DNA from: Streptomyces griseus subsp. griseus
GTDB taxonomy: Bacteria; Actinomycetota; Actinomycetes; Streptomycetales; Streptomycetaceae
Direction: 5' to 3'
Length of the DNA stretch: 37,962 bases
NCBI RefSeq assembly: GCF_000720255.1
Contig: NZ_JOJE01000054.1
Span: 1 to 37,962 of the forward strand
Shown here: positions 1 to 8,233 of the stretch, one piece after another
Layout: every line of letters begins with the position of its first letter
Position numbering within the stretch: position 1 is the stretch's first letter
The notes under the pieces: generated by a model
Database searches by the model: none
Told to the model about the DNA's origin: nothing
What the model saw: only the letters and a program-made list of their open reading frames with translations
Program-made: the position numbers and the translations under genes

Positions 1-41
1 TACGGGACGGCAGGTCCAGGGACATGGAGCGCGCCATATGA
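1..41 (+). CDS. C-terminal end of a gene cut by the window edge, probably the ABC ATPase partner
   Basis: A reading frame entering from the left ends at a TGA at 39-41 that overlaps the ATG of the next gene in an ATGA junction. The visible tail is arginine-rich and ends Met-Glu-Arg-Ala-Ile. A four-base stop/start overlap ahead of an FtsX-type permease is the usual arrangement for the cognate ATP-binding subunit, so that identity is inferred from context only; no ATPase motif lies inside the window. Confidence 0.35.
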   Translation, partial: RDGRSRDMERAI

Positions 42-2365
42 GGCAGTGGGCCAGAGACCTGGGCATGGGGGCCAGGTTCGCCTTCGCCGGCGGGCGGGAC
101 GGGTGGGCGCGGATGCTGCTCACCGCCGTCGGCGTGGGCCTCGGTGTGGCGCTGCTGCTGCTCGCCACCGCGATCCCGAACGCGCTGTCCGTCCGGCACG
201 ACCGGGAGAAGGCGCGCACCGACCTCACCTACACCGGGTCACAGGTGCCGAAGGCGGACGACACGATACTGGTCGGTGATGTCGGGACGACCTTTCATGA
301 CAAGGAGGTGCGCGGGCGGACGTTGGAGCCCGACGGGCCCGGGGCGCCCCTGCCACCCGGGGTCTCGAGGTTTCCCGGGGTGGGCGAGATGGTGGTCTCC
401 CCCGCGCTGAAGCGGCTGCTGGAGTCCGATGACGGGAAGCTCCTGCGCGAGCGGCTGCCGGAGCGGATCGTCGACACCATCGCCGAGCCCGGGCTGATCG
501 GCTCCCAGGAACTCGCCTTCTACCGCGGCGCCGACGACCTCGTGGTCCGGCCGGACAACGGCCTGGTCGAACGCATCGACCGGTTCGGCGACCCGCATCC
601 GGTCCCGGAGAAGACGGACCCCGTCCTGGTCCTGCTGGCCCTCGTCGTGTTCCTGGTGCTGCTGCTGCCGGTCGGCGTCTTCATCGCCGCGGCCGTGCGG
701 TTCGGCGGCGAGCGCCGCGACCGGCGACTCGCGGCCCTGCGGCTGGTGGGGTCGGACAGCCGGATGACCCGGCGGATCGCCGCGGGCGAAGCCCTCGCCG
801 GCTCGGTGGCGGGCCTGCTCCTCGGCACCGTCTTCTTCCTGCTCGCCCGGGAGGCCGCCGGCGCCGTGGACCTGTTCGACGTGAGCGTGTTCCCGAGCTA
901 CCTGAATCCATCCCCCCTGCTCGCCCTGCTGGTCGCGCTGGCGGTCCCGGCAGCCGCGGTGCTGGTCACCCTGTTCGCGCTGCGGGGCGTGGTGATCGAG
1001 CCGCTCGGCGTGGTGCGCACCGCGAAGCCCCCGCGGCGCCGGCTGTGGTGGCGGCTGCTGCTGCCGCTGGGCGGTCTCGGCATGCTCTACCCGATGATCG
1101 GCAAAGGCCGGGACAGCGGGGAGTTCAACCAGTACCTGGTCATCGGTGGCGTCATACTGCTGCTCGTCGGGGTGACCGCGCTGCTTCCGTGGGTCGTGGA
1201 GAGGGTCGTGAACCGGCTCGGCTCCGGCGGGGTCGCCTGGCAACTGGCTATCCGCCGACTTCAGTTGAGCAGCGGCACGGCCGCCCGCATGGTCAACGGC
1301 GTCGCGGTCGCGGTGGCGGGCGCCATCGCGCTGCAGATGCTGTTCTCCGGGCTGGAGGGCCAGTACACCAAGCACACCACCGACGACCCCACCCGGGCCC
1401 AGATGCAGGTGACCCTGGAAGACGGGGTCCCGCTCGCCCCGGTGGCGGCCGACTTCAAGGCGACCAGAGGCGTTGCGAAGGTCTACGCCTACGACGAGGG
1501 CTTCGTGACCGACCGACGTAAAAATGCCCAGAAAGGCGTCCAGGTCACCATCGCCGACTGCGCGTCCCTGCGTGAGGTCGCGTCCTTCTCCTCCTGCGAG
1601 GACGGTGACACCTTCGCCGTCCGGGGTGGCGACGATGATGACAGGTCGTTCGACGTTTCCAAGCCCGGCAGCAAGGTGTGGTTCGACTCGATCGACGGTT
1701 CCGATGCTCCTCACAGGCCGACACAGTGGACCGTGCCGGCGGGCGTGAAGCAGGCGCGGTCGATCGAGTCCCCGAACGGGGAGAAGCGCGGCGGCCTGCT
1801 GCTGACACCGGGCGCGCTGCACTCGCGCGCCGCGCGGGGCGTCAGTGGGCAGATCTACCTCGTGCTCGACCAAGGGCTCGCGGACGCGCCCGAGTACGTG
1901 CGGAACACCGCCCAGCACCTCGCACTGCCCTACCCACCCATGATGATGGTGTCCAGCAAGCGCGCGGACACCTACGACTCCATCCGCACCGGCCTGTTCT
2001 TCGGCGCCGCCTGCGTGCTGGCGCTGATCGGCGCGAGTCTGCTGGTCTCGCAGCTGGAGCAGCTGCGCGAGCGCCGCAAGCTGCTGTCGTCGCTGATCGC
2101 CTTCGGCACCCGGCGCCGCACACTGAGCCTGTCCGTGCTGTGGCAGACGGCGATCCCGATCGGGCTGGGCCTCGCGCTGGCCACGGCGGTCGGGCTGACG
2201 CTGGGCGCGGTACTGCTGAAGATGACGGACAGGCCGGTGGGCGTCGACTGGGCGAGCGTGCTGTCGATGACCGGCATCGGCGCGGCCGTCGTCCTGGTGG
2301 TGACACTGCTCAGCCTGCCGCCGCTGGTACGGCTGATGCGCCCGGACGGCCTGCGCACCGAGTGA
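38..2365 (+). CDS. FtsX/MacB-type ABC transporter permease
   Basis: A 775-residue integral membrane protein of the ABC3 (FtsX-like) permease family, which works with a separate ATPase in export, lipoprotein handling or envelope-stress response rather than import. One N-terminal helix (about residues 28-50) is followed by a roughly 140-residue extracytoplasmic region. Then comes a cluster of helices (about 195-220, 250-270, 285-320, 365-395), another helix near 415-440, a second large extracytoplasmic domain (about 445-640), and three C-terminal helices (about 650-675, 700-730, 740-765). Two FtsX cores with large external loops match the family's duplicated form. The ATG overlaps the stop of the upstream frame, implying coupled translation. 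Substrate cannot be told from sequence. Confidence 0.88.
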   Translation: MRQWARDLGMGARFAFAGGRDGWARMLLTAVGVGLGVALLLLATAIPNALSVRHDREKARTDLTYTGSQVPKADDTILVGDVGTTFHDKEVRGRTLEPDGPGAPLPPGVSRFPGVGEMVVSPALKRLLESDDGKLLRERLPERIVDTIAEPGLIGSQELAFYRGADDLVVRPDNGLVERIDRFGDPHPVPEKTDPVLVLLALVVFLVLLLPVGVFIAAAVRFGGERRDRRLAALRLVGSDSRMTRRIAAGEALAGSVAGLLLGTVFFLLAREAAGAVDLFDVSVFPSYLNPSPLLALLVALAVPAAAVLVTLFALRGVVIEPLGVVRTAKPPRRRLWWRLLLPLGGLGMLYPMIGKGRDSGEFNQYLVIGGVILLLVGVTALLPWVVERVVNRLGSGGVAWQLAIRRLQLSSGTAARMVNGVAVAVAGAIALQMLFSGLEGQYTKHTTDDPTRAQMQVTLEDGVPLAPVAADFKATRGVAKVYAYDEGFVTDRRKNAQKGVQVTIADCASLREVASFSSCEDGDTFAVRGGDDDDRSFDVSKPGSKVWFDSIDGSDAPHRPTQWTVPAGVKQARSIESPNGEKRGGLLLTPGALHSRAARGVSGQIYLVLDQGLADAPEYVRNTAQHLALPYPPMMMVSSKRADTYDSIRTGLFFGAACVLALIGASLLVSQLEQLRERRKLLSSLIAFGTRRRTLSLSVLWQTAIPIGLGLALATAVGLTLGAVLLKMTDRPVGVDWASVLSMTGIGAAVVLVVTLLSLPPLVRLMRPDGLRTE

Positions 2366-2470
2366 TCCGTACGCCCCGATGGCCCCTCTCCACCGGAACC
2401 ACCGGCCCGGTGTGCTGGATCGTTCAGGAGGAGGGGGCCTCGGGTCGAGCGGCGTACGACCCGGCACGCG

Positions 2471-2983
2471 TCAGTGGATGAGCGCGTTCGCGATCACCAC
2501 GACCACCCCGAGCAGCGAGTCCGCCACTCCGAGGAGCAGCGACCTCACCCAGGACCGTCCCGACCCCCGCGCCGTCACCACGCCCAGCACGAACAGCAGC
2601 GCGATGTTCAGCAGGAACGCCGGGCCCTCCACTCCCCCCGCGGGCCACCACCCCCACGCCGCGCCCGCGAGCACCAGCACGGACGGGAGTACGGCCGCGA
2701 TCAGCGGCCACTCGTCGAGAAGCGTGCGCAGATTCTCCCAGCGGCGGTGCGCTCCGCGCTCGGCGACGATGTGGGCGTAGCCGTGCGCGAGGGCGGAGGC
2801 GAACGCGGTCACCAGCAGCCACAGGGCGTCCTCACCGCGGTCGGCGCGGGAGGTGTGTCCGTACTCGCCGAGCGCGGCGACCAGGGAGCTGGCCAGGACG
2901 GCACCGTAGACCCCGCCGAACAGCAGGGTCTCGCGGGTGTCGCGGCGGCGCGGCGCGGGCACGGTCGCCGTGGTCTCCGACAT
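2471..2983 (-). CDS. small multi-pass membrane protein of unknown function
   Basis: A 170-residue protein with a polar, arginine-rich N-terminus and about four to five hydrophobic segments (near residues 22-40, 52-75, 92-112, 118-140 and 150-168). His and Glu residues in the second segment (Ala-His-Gly-Tyr-Ala-His) could be functional, but no family signature is recognised. The ATG is preceded at good spacing by AGGAGGG, which supports the start. It converges on the ABC permease gene. High GC at third codon positions supports real coding. Confidence 0.72.
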   Translation of the reverse strand: MSETTATVPAPRRRDTRETLLFGGVYGAVLASSLVAALGEYGHTSRADRGEDALWLLVTAFASALAHGYAHIVAERGAHRRWENLRTLLDEWPLIAAVLPSVLVLAGAAWGWWPAGGVEGPAFLLNIALLFVLGVVTARGSGRSWVRSLLLGVADSLLGVVVVIANALIH

Positions 2984-3053
2984 GAACGGCCCTCCTGACG
3001 CACGGACGGGGACGGTCTTCCAACGATCACCCGGGCCCCGGAGCGCCGCCAGT

Positions 3054-4052
3054 TCACCCCGGGGACGCTGTCGTCCCCCGGATCTCCAGCGTGGGCGTGG
3101 CCAGGTGCACGCTGCCCGCTCCCCCGGGGCCGCGCAGACGGTCGAGAAGGCAGCGGGCGGCGCGGCGGCCGACCTCGTGGCCGGCGTTGTCGACGGTGGT
3201 CAGCCACAGGTGGCGCAGCCGGGAGACGCTCGTGTTGTCGTAGCCGATCACGGACAGGTCGCGCGGGACGCGCAGGCCCAGTTCCTCGGCCGCGGACAAG
3301 GCCCCGACGCAGGTGATGTCGTTGACGGCGAACACGGCGGTGGGCCGCTCGGGACGCCCGAGCAGCCGTACGGTGCTGCGGTAGCCGCCCTCCTCGGTCA
3401 TGTCGCCGCCCTCGACCGACGCCAGGTCCGCAAGCCCGTGCGCCCGCATCGTCGCCTCGAAGCTGCGCCGGCGCAGCTCCCCCACGGCGCCGTAGCCCGC
3501 GATGTGCGCGATACGGCGGTGGCCGAGCCCGATGAGGTGCTCGGTGACCAGGCGCGCGCCGTGCTCGTCGTCGCCCGCGACCACGTCCACGCCGGGCGGC
3601 ACCGGCTCGCGGGCGCCCGCGACGACCACCGGGATGCGGGCGGCGACGGCCCCGAGCGCGGCCGGGTCGGGCAGGGTGCCGACCACGACGAGGCCGTCCG
3701 CCTGGAGGTCGAGGAAGGGCCCGGTGAGGTCGTGGCCCATCCGCCGGTTGAGACGGGCGTCGGCGAGCAGCATGTGCAGTCCGGCCGCGTGCAGCAGCGA
3801 GTTCAGGCCGTCGAGCAGGTCGACGAACCAGGGGTTGCGCAGGTCGTGCAGGAGCACGCCGACGGTCCGTGTGCGCTGTTCGCTGAGGCTGCGCGCGGCC
3901 GCGTTGGGCCGGTAGCCGAGCTCGCGCGCGGCCCGCAGGACGGCCTCCCGCTTCTCGGGGCGCACCTGTTCGGAGCCGCGCAGCACCAGGGAGACCAGCG
4001 ACTTGGACACCCCGGCCCGTTCGGCCACGTCCCGGATGGTCGGCGGTCTCAT
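3054..4052 (-). CDS. LacI-family transcriptional regulator
   Basis: The N-terminal LacI helix-turn-helix (TIRDVAERAGVSKSLVSLVL) is followed by the hinge (RPNAAARSL) and a periplasmic-binding-protein-like effector domain with the usual GHRRIAHIAG and IGYDN segments. Length is about 332 residues, normal for the family. The start at 4052 is chosen because the HTH begins within five residues; an in-frame ATG at 4115 would add a non-homologous tail and cover the putative operator. It is divergent from a Gfo/Idh/MocA dehydrogenase and probably represses that gene and itself through the palindromes at 4060-4082 and 4138-4149. The effector is likely a sugar or polyol. Confidence 0.92.
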   Translation of the reverse strand: MRPPTIRDVAERAGVSKSLVSLVLRGSEQVRPEKREAVLRAARELGYRPNAAARSLSEQRTRTVGVLLHDLRNPWFVDLLDGLNSLLHAAGLHMLLADARLNRRMGHDLTGPFLDLQADGLVVVGTLPDPAALGAVAARIPVVVAGAREPVPPGVDVVAGDDEHGARLVTEHLIGLGHRRIAHIAGYGAVGELRRRSFEATMRAHGLADLASVEGGDMTEEGGYRSTVRLLGRPERPTAVFAVNDITCVGALSAAEELGLRVPRDLSVIGYDNTSVSRLRHLWLTTVDNAGHEVGRRAARCLLDRLRGPGGAGSVHLATPTLEIRGTTASPG

Positions 4053-4059
4053 GCCCTGG

Positions 4060-4082
4060 ACCGTTCCACGCGCCGGAACGGT
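4060..4082. promoter_or_regulatory. inverted repeat just upstream of lacI, candidate autoregulatory site
   Basis: Perfect 8-bp arms, ACCGTTCC and GGAACGGT, separated by 7 bp, end eight bases before the regulator's ATG. A second imperfect repeat (TTGTCAA/TTGACAC) follows at 4082-4099. The position fits operator or promoter control of the LacI gene; binding is inferred. Confidence 0.5.
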
Positions 4083-4137
4083 TGTCAAAGGGTTGACACC
4101 CGGGGGAAAAGGCATTCAGGGTGACCTGGACAGAAAA

Positions 4138-4149
4138 TGGACCGGTCCA
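4138..4149. promoter_or_regulatory. 12-bp perfect palindrome with CG centre, LacI-type operator upstream of the dehydrogenase
   Basis: TGGACCGGTCCA is a perfect palindrome with the central CG typical of LacI/GalR operators. It lies 13 bp before the dehydrogenase ATG, overlapping the likely transcription start, and the LacI gene is directly divergent. Confidence 0.6.
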
Positions 4150-4162
4150 AAGAGGGGCTGTC

Positions 4163-5320
4163 ATGGTGGATGCGCTGGGTGTCGCGGTCGTCGGGTTCGG
4201 CTGGATGGGCCGGGTGCACACCCAGGCGTACGCGCGCGTGCCGCATCACTTCCCGCGGCTGGGCCTGCGCCCGGAGCTCGTGACGGTCGCCGAGGAGGTG
4301 CCGGGCCGGGCCGAGGAGGCCGTCGAGCGGTACGGCTTCGTCACGGCGACCCGCGACTGGCGCGAGATCGCCGCGGACCCGCGCGTGCGGGCCGTCAGCA
4401 TCACCGCCCCGAACTTCCTGCACCGGGAGATCGGTGTCGCGATGGCCGAGGCCGGCAAGCACATCTGGATCGAGAAGCCGGTCGGCCTGACCGTCGGCGA
4501 CGCCCGCGCGGTGGCCGACGCCGTCGCCCGGGCGGGCGTGCAGGGAGCGGTCGGCTTCAACTACCGCAACGCGCCTGCCGTGGAGGTGGCCCGCGAGCTG
4601 ATCGCGTCCGGCGGGATCGGCACGGTCACCCATGTCCGCATCCGTCTCTTCAGCGACTACGCGGCCCATCCCGACGGCGCGCTGACCTGGCGGTACGAGC
4701 GCGAGCGCGGCGGCAGCGGGGTGCTGGGCGACCTGGCCTCGCACGGCGCCGACCTGGCCCGCTTCCTGCTCGGCGACATCAGCTCCCTCACCGCCGACAC
4801 CGCGGTCTTCGTGCCGGAGCGGGCCCGCCCCACCGGCGCGACCGCCGGACACATCCTGGCCACCGGCGGCGAACTCGGCCCCGTCGAGAACGAGGACTAC
4901 GTCAGCTGCCTGCTCCGGTTCGCTTCCGGCGCCCGCGGTGTCCTCGAGGCCTGCCGCGTCTCGGTCGGCGAGCAGAACAACTACGGCTTCGAGGTGCACG
5001 GCACGAAGGGCGCCGTCTTCTGGGACTTCCGCCGCATGAACGAGCTGGGCGTCAGCCGCGGTACCACGTACCAGGACCAGCCCGTCAGCACGGTGTACGT
5101 CGGCCCGGGCGCGGGCGAGTACGGCGCCTTCCAGCCGGGCGCCGCCAACAGCATGGGCTACGACGACCTGAAGGTGGTCGAGGCCCACCGCTTCCTGCGC
5201 TCGATCGCCGAGGGGACCCCGTACGGGGCGACGCTCGCGGACGCCGTGCACAGCGCGACCGTGCTGGAGGCGATGTCGCGCTCCGCGGAGAGCGGATCCT
5301 GGGTGGACGTGCACCCGTAG
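4163..5320 (+). CDS. Gfo/Idh/MocA-family NAD(P)-dependent oxidoreductase
   Basis: About 385 residues. The N-terminal Rossmann fold carries GFGWMG at about residues 11-16, followed by the family's EKPVG motif with its catalytic lysine near residue 112, and the DLASHGADLARF segment that supplies the Asp/His of the active site. Such enzymes oxidise or epimerise sugars, inositols or amino sugars with NAD(P). The ATG at 4163 follows GAGGGG; an in-frame ATG at 4121 would place the operator-like palindrome inside the gene and adds no homologous sequence. It is divergent from the LacI gene and stands alone. The exact substrate is not inferable. Confidence 0.9.
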   Translation: MVDALGVAVVGFGWMGRVHTQAYARVPHHFPRLGLRPELVTVAEEVPGRAEEAVERYGFVTATRDWREIAADPRVRAVSITAPNFLHREIGVAMAEAGKHIWIEKPVGLTVGDARAVADAVARAGVQGAVGFNYRNAPAVEVARELIASGGIGTVTHVRIRLFSDYAAHPDGALTWRYERERGGSGVLGDLASHGADLARFLLGDISSLTADTAVFVPERARPTGATAGHILATGGELGPVENEDYVSCLLRFASGARGVLEACRVSVGEQNNYGFEVHGTKGAVFWDFRRMNELGVSRGTTYQDQPVSTVYVGPGAGEYGAFQPGAANSMGYDDLKVVEAHRFLRSIAEGTPYGATLADAVHSATVLEAMSRSAESGSWVDVHP

Positions 5321-5348
5321 GCATCCTGGACGGAGGTGCACCCGTAGG
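5296..5348 (+). repeat. imperfect 26-bp tandem duplication spanning the stop codon
   Basis: Copy one (5296-5321) includes the last codons and the TAG of the dehydrogenase gene; copy two (5323-5348) follows at a 27-bp period with 23 of 26 bases identical, including the GTGCACCCGTAGG core. It looks like a local duplication of the gene tail. No function is apparent. Confidence 0.7.
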
Positions 5349-5486
5349 GGTGGCGACAGGACCACCCCGATCCGGCGCCCAGGCCCCGCGACGGCGCGCG
5401 CCGGGAACGGCAGGCTTCAAGGGCCGGAGGGGACCGAGCCGAACCGCCGGCGCCACATCCGCCAGCCGAGAACTCGGGGGACACCC

Positions 5487-6155
5487 ATGTCCGAAGCCGC
5501 AGGCCGGCGCATGACCGGCCTCGCCGCCGTCGTCGCCGCCGTCGCTCTCATCGTCCAGGTACCGCTCTACTTCATCTACGCGGGCCCGCCGCCGGACGGC
5601 AACGTCCTGTCCCGGCTGCTGATCGGGATCGTGGCGCTGGGGTCCCTCGTCGTGTTCGTGACGGCGTTCCGGGAACTGGTCAGGCGCGTCTCCCCCGCCC
5701 ACGAGTGGATCGGCTCGATCGCCTTCGCCACGGGGCTCGTCTACGCCACGGTCACGCTGGTCTCGATGGGGCTCGAGGCGGGTGCGGTGATTGCCGTCGA
5801 CCACCCGATCGACCCGACGATCGACGTCAGCGGCACCTACATCCTCTACGGGTCGATCTCGCGCCTGATGCTGGCGCTCTTCCTGACCGCGTTCGGCCGG
5901 GCCGTCGCCCGGACCGGGCTGCTGCCGCGCTGGACCGGCCGCTCCGCGCACGTCCTGGCGGGCGTCAACCTCGCGTTCGTTCCGTCGCTGTTCTTCGGCA
6001 ACGACCCCGCGTTCTTCTACGCGGCGAACGGCTGGGGCACGACCGCGCTGATGGGCGCCGTCCTCAGCTACTGGCTGCTGGCCCTCGGCATCTCGACGTA
6101 CCGCAGCGCGGGCCGCGACGTCCCGGCGGTCGCCTCCCCGGCTGAGCAGCGCTGA
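5487..6155 (+). CDS. six-helix membrane protein, DUF4386-like
   Basis: A 222-residue protein with six predicted transmembrane helices (about residues 10-32, 44-64, 75-98, 115-140, 150-170, 180-202). The pattern of short loops and an acidic loop after helix 3 (DHPIDPTIDVSG) resembles small DUF4386-type membrane proteins, but the match is from memory. The ATG follows a GGGGGA ribosome site. It sits between the dehydrogenase and the convergent LacI gene of the inositol-type locus and has no obvious operon partner. Confidence 0.72.
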   Translation: MSEAAGRRMTGLAAVVAAVALIVQVPLYFIYAGPPPDGNVLSRLLIGIVALGSLVVFVTAFRELVRRVSPAHEWIGSIAFATGLVYATVTLVSMGLEAGAVIAVDHPIDPTIDVSGTYILYGSISRLMLALFLTAFGRAVARTGLLPRWTGRSAHVLAGVNLAFVPSLFFGNDPAFFYAANGWGTTALMGAVLSYWLLALGISTYRSAGRDVPAVASPAEQR

Positions 6156-6203
6156 GGCGGGCGAAGGGCACTTGCGAGCATCCGCCCCGGGCGGTGGTCC
6201 GCT

Positions 6204-7238
6204 TCAGCCGGCCGCCGCCCGGGGCGGCATGTTGTACGGCGTCACCACCTGGATCGCCGACGGCAGGGTCGGCCCGGCGGGCGGCAGCGCACTGTGCGCC
6301 CGCATGACGATGTGGCAGGCCTCGCGCATGTCGTGCCGGAGGTCGTGGTGGAGCACGGCGGACAGCCGGTGCTCGCGCAGCAGACGGGTGTTGTCCTCGT
6401 CGAGGTCGTGCGCGACGAAGACGTCGCACGCACGGCCCAGGTCGGCGAAGGCGCGCAGGGTGGCGATGTTGCCGCCGCCGATCGAGTAGACGGCGCGGAT
6501 GCCGGGGTCGCGTTCGAGGGCGGCGCGGACGAGGTCGTACTGGATGGCGTCCAGGCCCTGTCCCTCGGCGATCTCGATCAGCGAGCGCTCGGGATGACGG
6601 GCGCGCATGACACTGCGGAAGCCCATCTCGCGCTCCTCCTCGTTGCGGAAGGAACCGCTGCTGAGGCTGGTGAGCACATTGCCGGGCCGCTCGCCCAGCC
6701 ACTGGCCCATGAGGTACGCGGCGGTCGCGCCGGCGGCACGGTCGTCGATGCCGACGTAGGCGAGCCGCGCGCTCGCGGGCAGGTCCGTGACGAGCGTGAC
6801 GACGGGGATACGGGCGGCCACCAGTCGGCCCACCGCGGCGGTGACCTCGGGGACGTCCGGCGCCTTGAGGATCACGCCCTGCGTGCCGCGCCGCGCCACC
6901 CGGTCCAGGGTGGCGACCAGCTCCCGCACCGGCCCGGTCTCGCGGAAGTGGAAGCGGGAACGCAGCACGGCCGGATGCAGGGACGGCAGCTCGGCTTCCA
7001 GGGCCCCGCGCACGGCCGAGGTGAACCGCTGCGGGGCGTGCATCACGATGTCGACCATGAAGGTACGGCCGACGAGCCGGACCTGGGTGCGCTGGCGGTC
7101 CAGGTCGGCGATGGCCCGGTGCACCTCCTGCGCGGTGCTCTCGCGCACCCCGCCCCGCCCGTTGAGGACCCGGTCGACGGTGGCCTCACTCAGCCCCGCC
7201 TGACGTGCGATCTCGCGGATCGGGAAGGGGTGGCCCAC
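6204..7238 (-). CDS. LacI-family regulator of the inositol-type sugar locus
   Basis: About 344 residues. The HTH (IREIARQAGLSEATVDRVLN) lies immediately after the start and is followed by a sugar-binding effector domain (YVGIDDRAAGATAAYLMGQW, YSIGGGN). The GTG at 7238 is preceded by AAGGAG seven bases upstream, which decides the start; an in-frame ATG at 7367 would add about 43 non-homologous residues crossing the divergent promoter region. It is divergent from the SDR/iolG operon and is the best candidate repressor for it and perhaps for the transporter genes. A second, GntR-type regulator ends the locus. Confidence 0.9.
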   Translation of the reverse strand: MGHPFPIREIARQAGLSEATVDRVLNGRGGVRESTAQEVHRAIADLDRQRTQVRLVGRTFMVDIVMHAPQRFTSAVRGALEAELPSLHPAVLRSRFHFRETGPVRELVATLDRVARRGTQGVILKAPDVPEVTAAVGRLVAARIPVVTLVTDLPASARLAYVGIDDRAAGATAAYLMGQWLGERPGNVLTSLSSGSFRNEEEREMGFRSVMRARHPERSLIEIAEGQGLDAIQYDLVRAALERDPGIRAVYSIGGGNIATLRAFADLGRACDVFVAHDLDEDNTRLLREHRLSAVLHHDLRHDMREACHIVMRAHSALPPAGPTLPSAIQVVTPYNMPPRAAAG

Positions 7239-7250
7239 GGCAGGCTCCTT

Positions 7251-7292
7251 GAGGGGTTTTTGATGGCTCGCTGCTGGTTGTTCGAGGGGTTT
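7251..7292. promoter_or_regulatory. tandem GAGGGGTTT boxes in the divergent promoter region
   Basis: GAGGGGTTT occurs at 7251-7259 and again at 7284-7292, exactly 33 bp apart (about three helical turns), with TTG or TTC before and TTG or GTG after. They lie between the LacI gene and the SDR gene. This is a candidate regulator-binding pair; binding is not shown. Confidence 0.35.
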
Positions 7293-7369
7293 GTGCTGAC
7301 AAGAATGACAGAGCCGCACGGCTGACCCGCGTCGACCGCCGACCGGCGCGAGCTGAAGGGACACCATCC

Positions 7370-8155
7370 ATGGGACTTCTCGACGACAAGGTCGTCCTCG
7401 TCAACGGCGGCAGCCAGGGCGTCGGTGCGGCCGTCGCGCGGGCGGCTGTCCGAGAGGGGGCTCTGGTGGCTGTCACCGGGCGCCGTCCCGAGCCCGGCGA
7501 AGCCCTCGTGGCCGAGCTGTCCGAACTGGCGGAGGCCGGCGGCAGAGCGCTGTTCGTGCGGGCCGACCTGGCGGACGCGGAGCAGGCGAAGGCCTCCGTC
7601 GGCCGGGTGGTGGACGCCTACGGCCGGATCGACTGCCTGGTGAACTCGGCGGGGCTCACCTCCCGCGGCACCCTGCTGGACACCACGCCCGAACTCTTCG
7701 ACGCCCATGTCGCGATCAACCTCAAGGGCCCGTTCTTCGCCATGCAGGCGGCGGTCGCGGACATGGTGGGGCGGGGCGCGCCCGGCACGATCGTCAACAT
7801 CATCACGTCCTCGGCGCACGGCGGGCAGCCGTTCCTCGCTCCGTACGTCGCCGCGAAGGCAGGGCTGATCGGCCTGACCCGCAACGCCGCGCACGCCCAC
7901 CGCTGGGACCGCGTCCGCATCAACGGCCTGAACATCGGCTGGACGGCGACCGAGGGCGAGGACGCGACGCAGAAGACCTTCCACGGCGCCGACGACGACT
8001 GGCGCGAGCAGGCGGCCGCCCGGCTGCCGATGGGCAAGCTCGGCCAGCCGGACGAAATCGCCGACTTCGTGGTCTTCCTGCTCTCCGACCGGTCCGGCGT
8101 GGTCACCGGATCGGTGATCGACTGGGACCAGAACGTGCTCGGCGGCCTCGACTAG
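7370..8155 (+). CDS. classical short-chain dehydrogenase/reductase
   Basis: A 261-residue NAD(P)-dependent SDR, probably oxidising a sugar or cyclitol hydroxyl. It carries the cofactor motif as NGGSQGVG at about residues 12-19 (Asn replacing the usual Thr), NSAG near residue 91, a catalytic Ser in the IITSS segment, and the catalytic YVAAK near residue 160. The C-terminus (VVTGSVIDWDQNVLGG) is typical of polyol dehydrogenases. The ATG follows AAGGGA. It is first in a two-gene operon with iolG, divergent from the LacI gene, which fits a role in cyclitol or sugar oxidation. Confidence 0.9.
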   Translation: MGLLDDKVVLVNGGSQGVGAAVARAAVREGALVAVTGRRPEPGEALVAELSELAEAGGRALFVRADLADAEQAKASVGRVVDAYGRIDCLVNSAGLTSRGTLLDTTPELFDAHVAINLKGPFFAMQAAVADMVGRGAPGTIVNIITSSAHGGQPFLAPYVAAKAGLIGLTRNAAHAHRWDRVRINGLNIGWTATEGEDATQKTFHGADDDWREQAAARLPMGKLGQPDEIADFVVFLLSDRSGVVTGSVIDWDQNVLGGLD

Positions 8156-8233
8156 CCGCTGCCCTCTGTACGCACCACCGCCCTCGGAACCCGCACGACC
8201 CGCACGACCCGCACCCAAGGAGCGACAGCCCCC

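Noticed and set aside
239..2467. A 742-codon open frame on the minus strand opposite the ABC permease
   Set aside because: Shadow of the high-GC gene on the other strand: rich in Arg, Gly, His and Gln, no domain, and the plus-strand frame has helices and family pattern.
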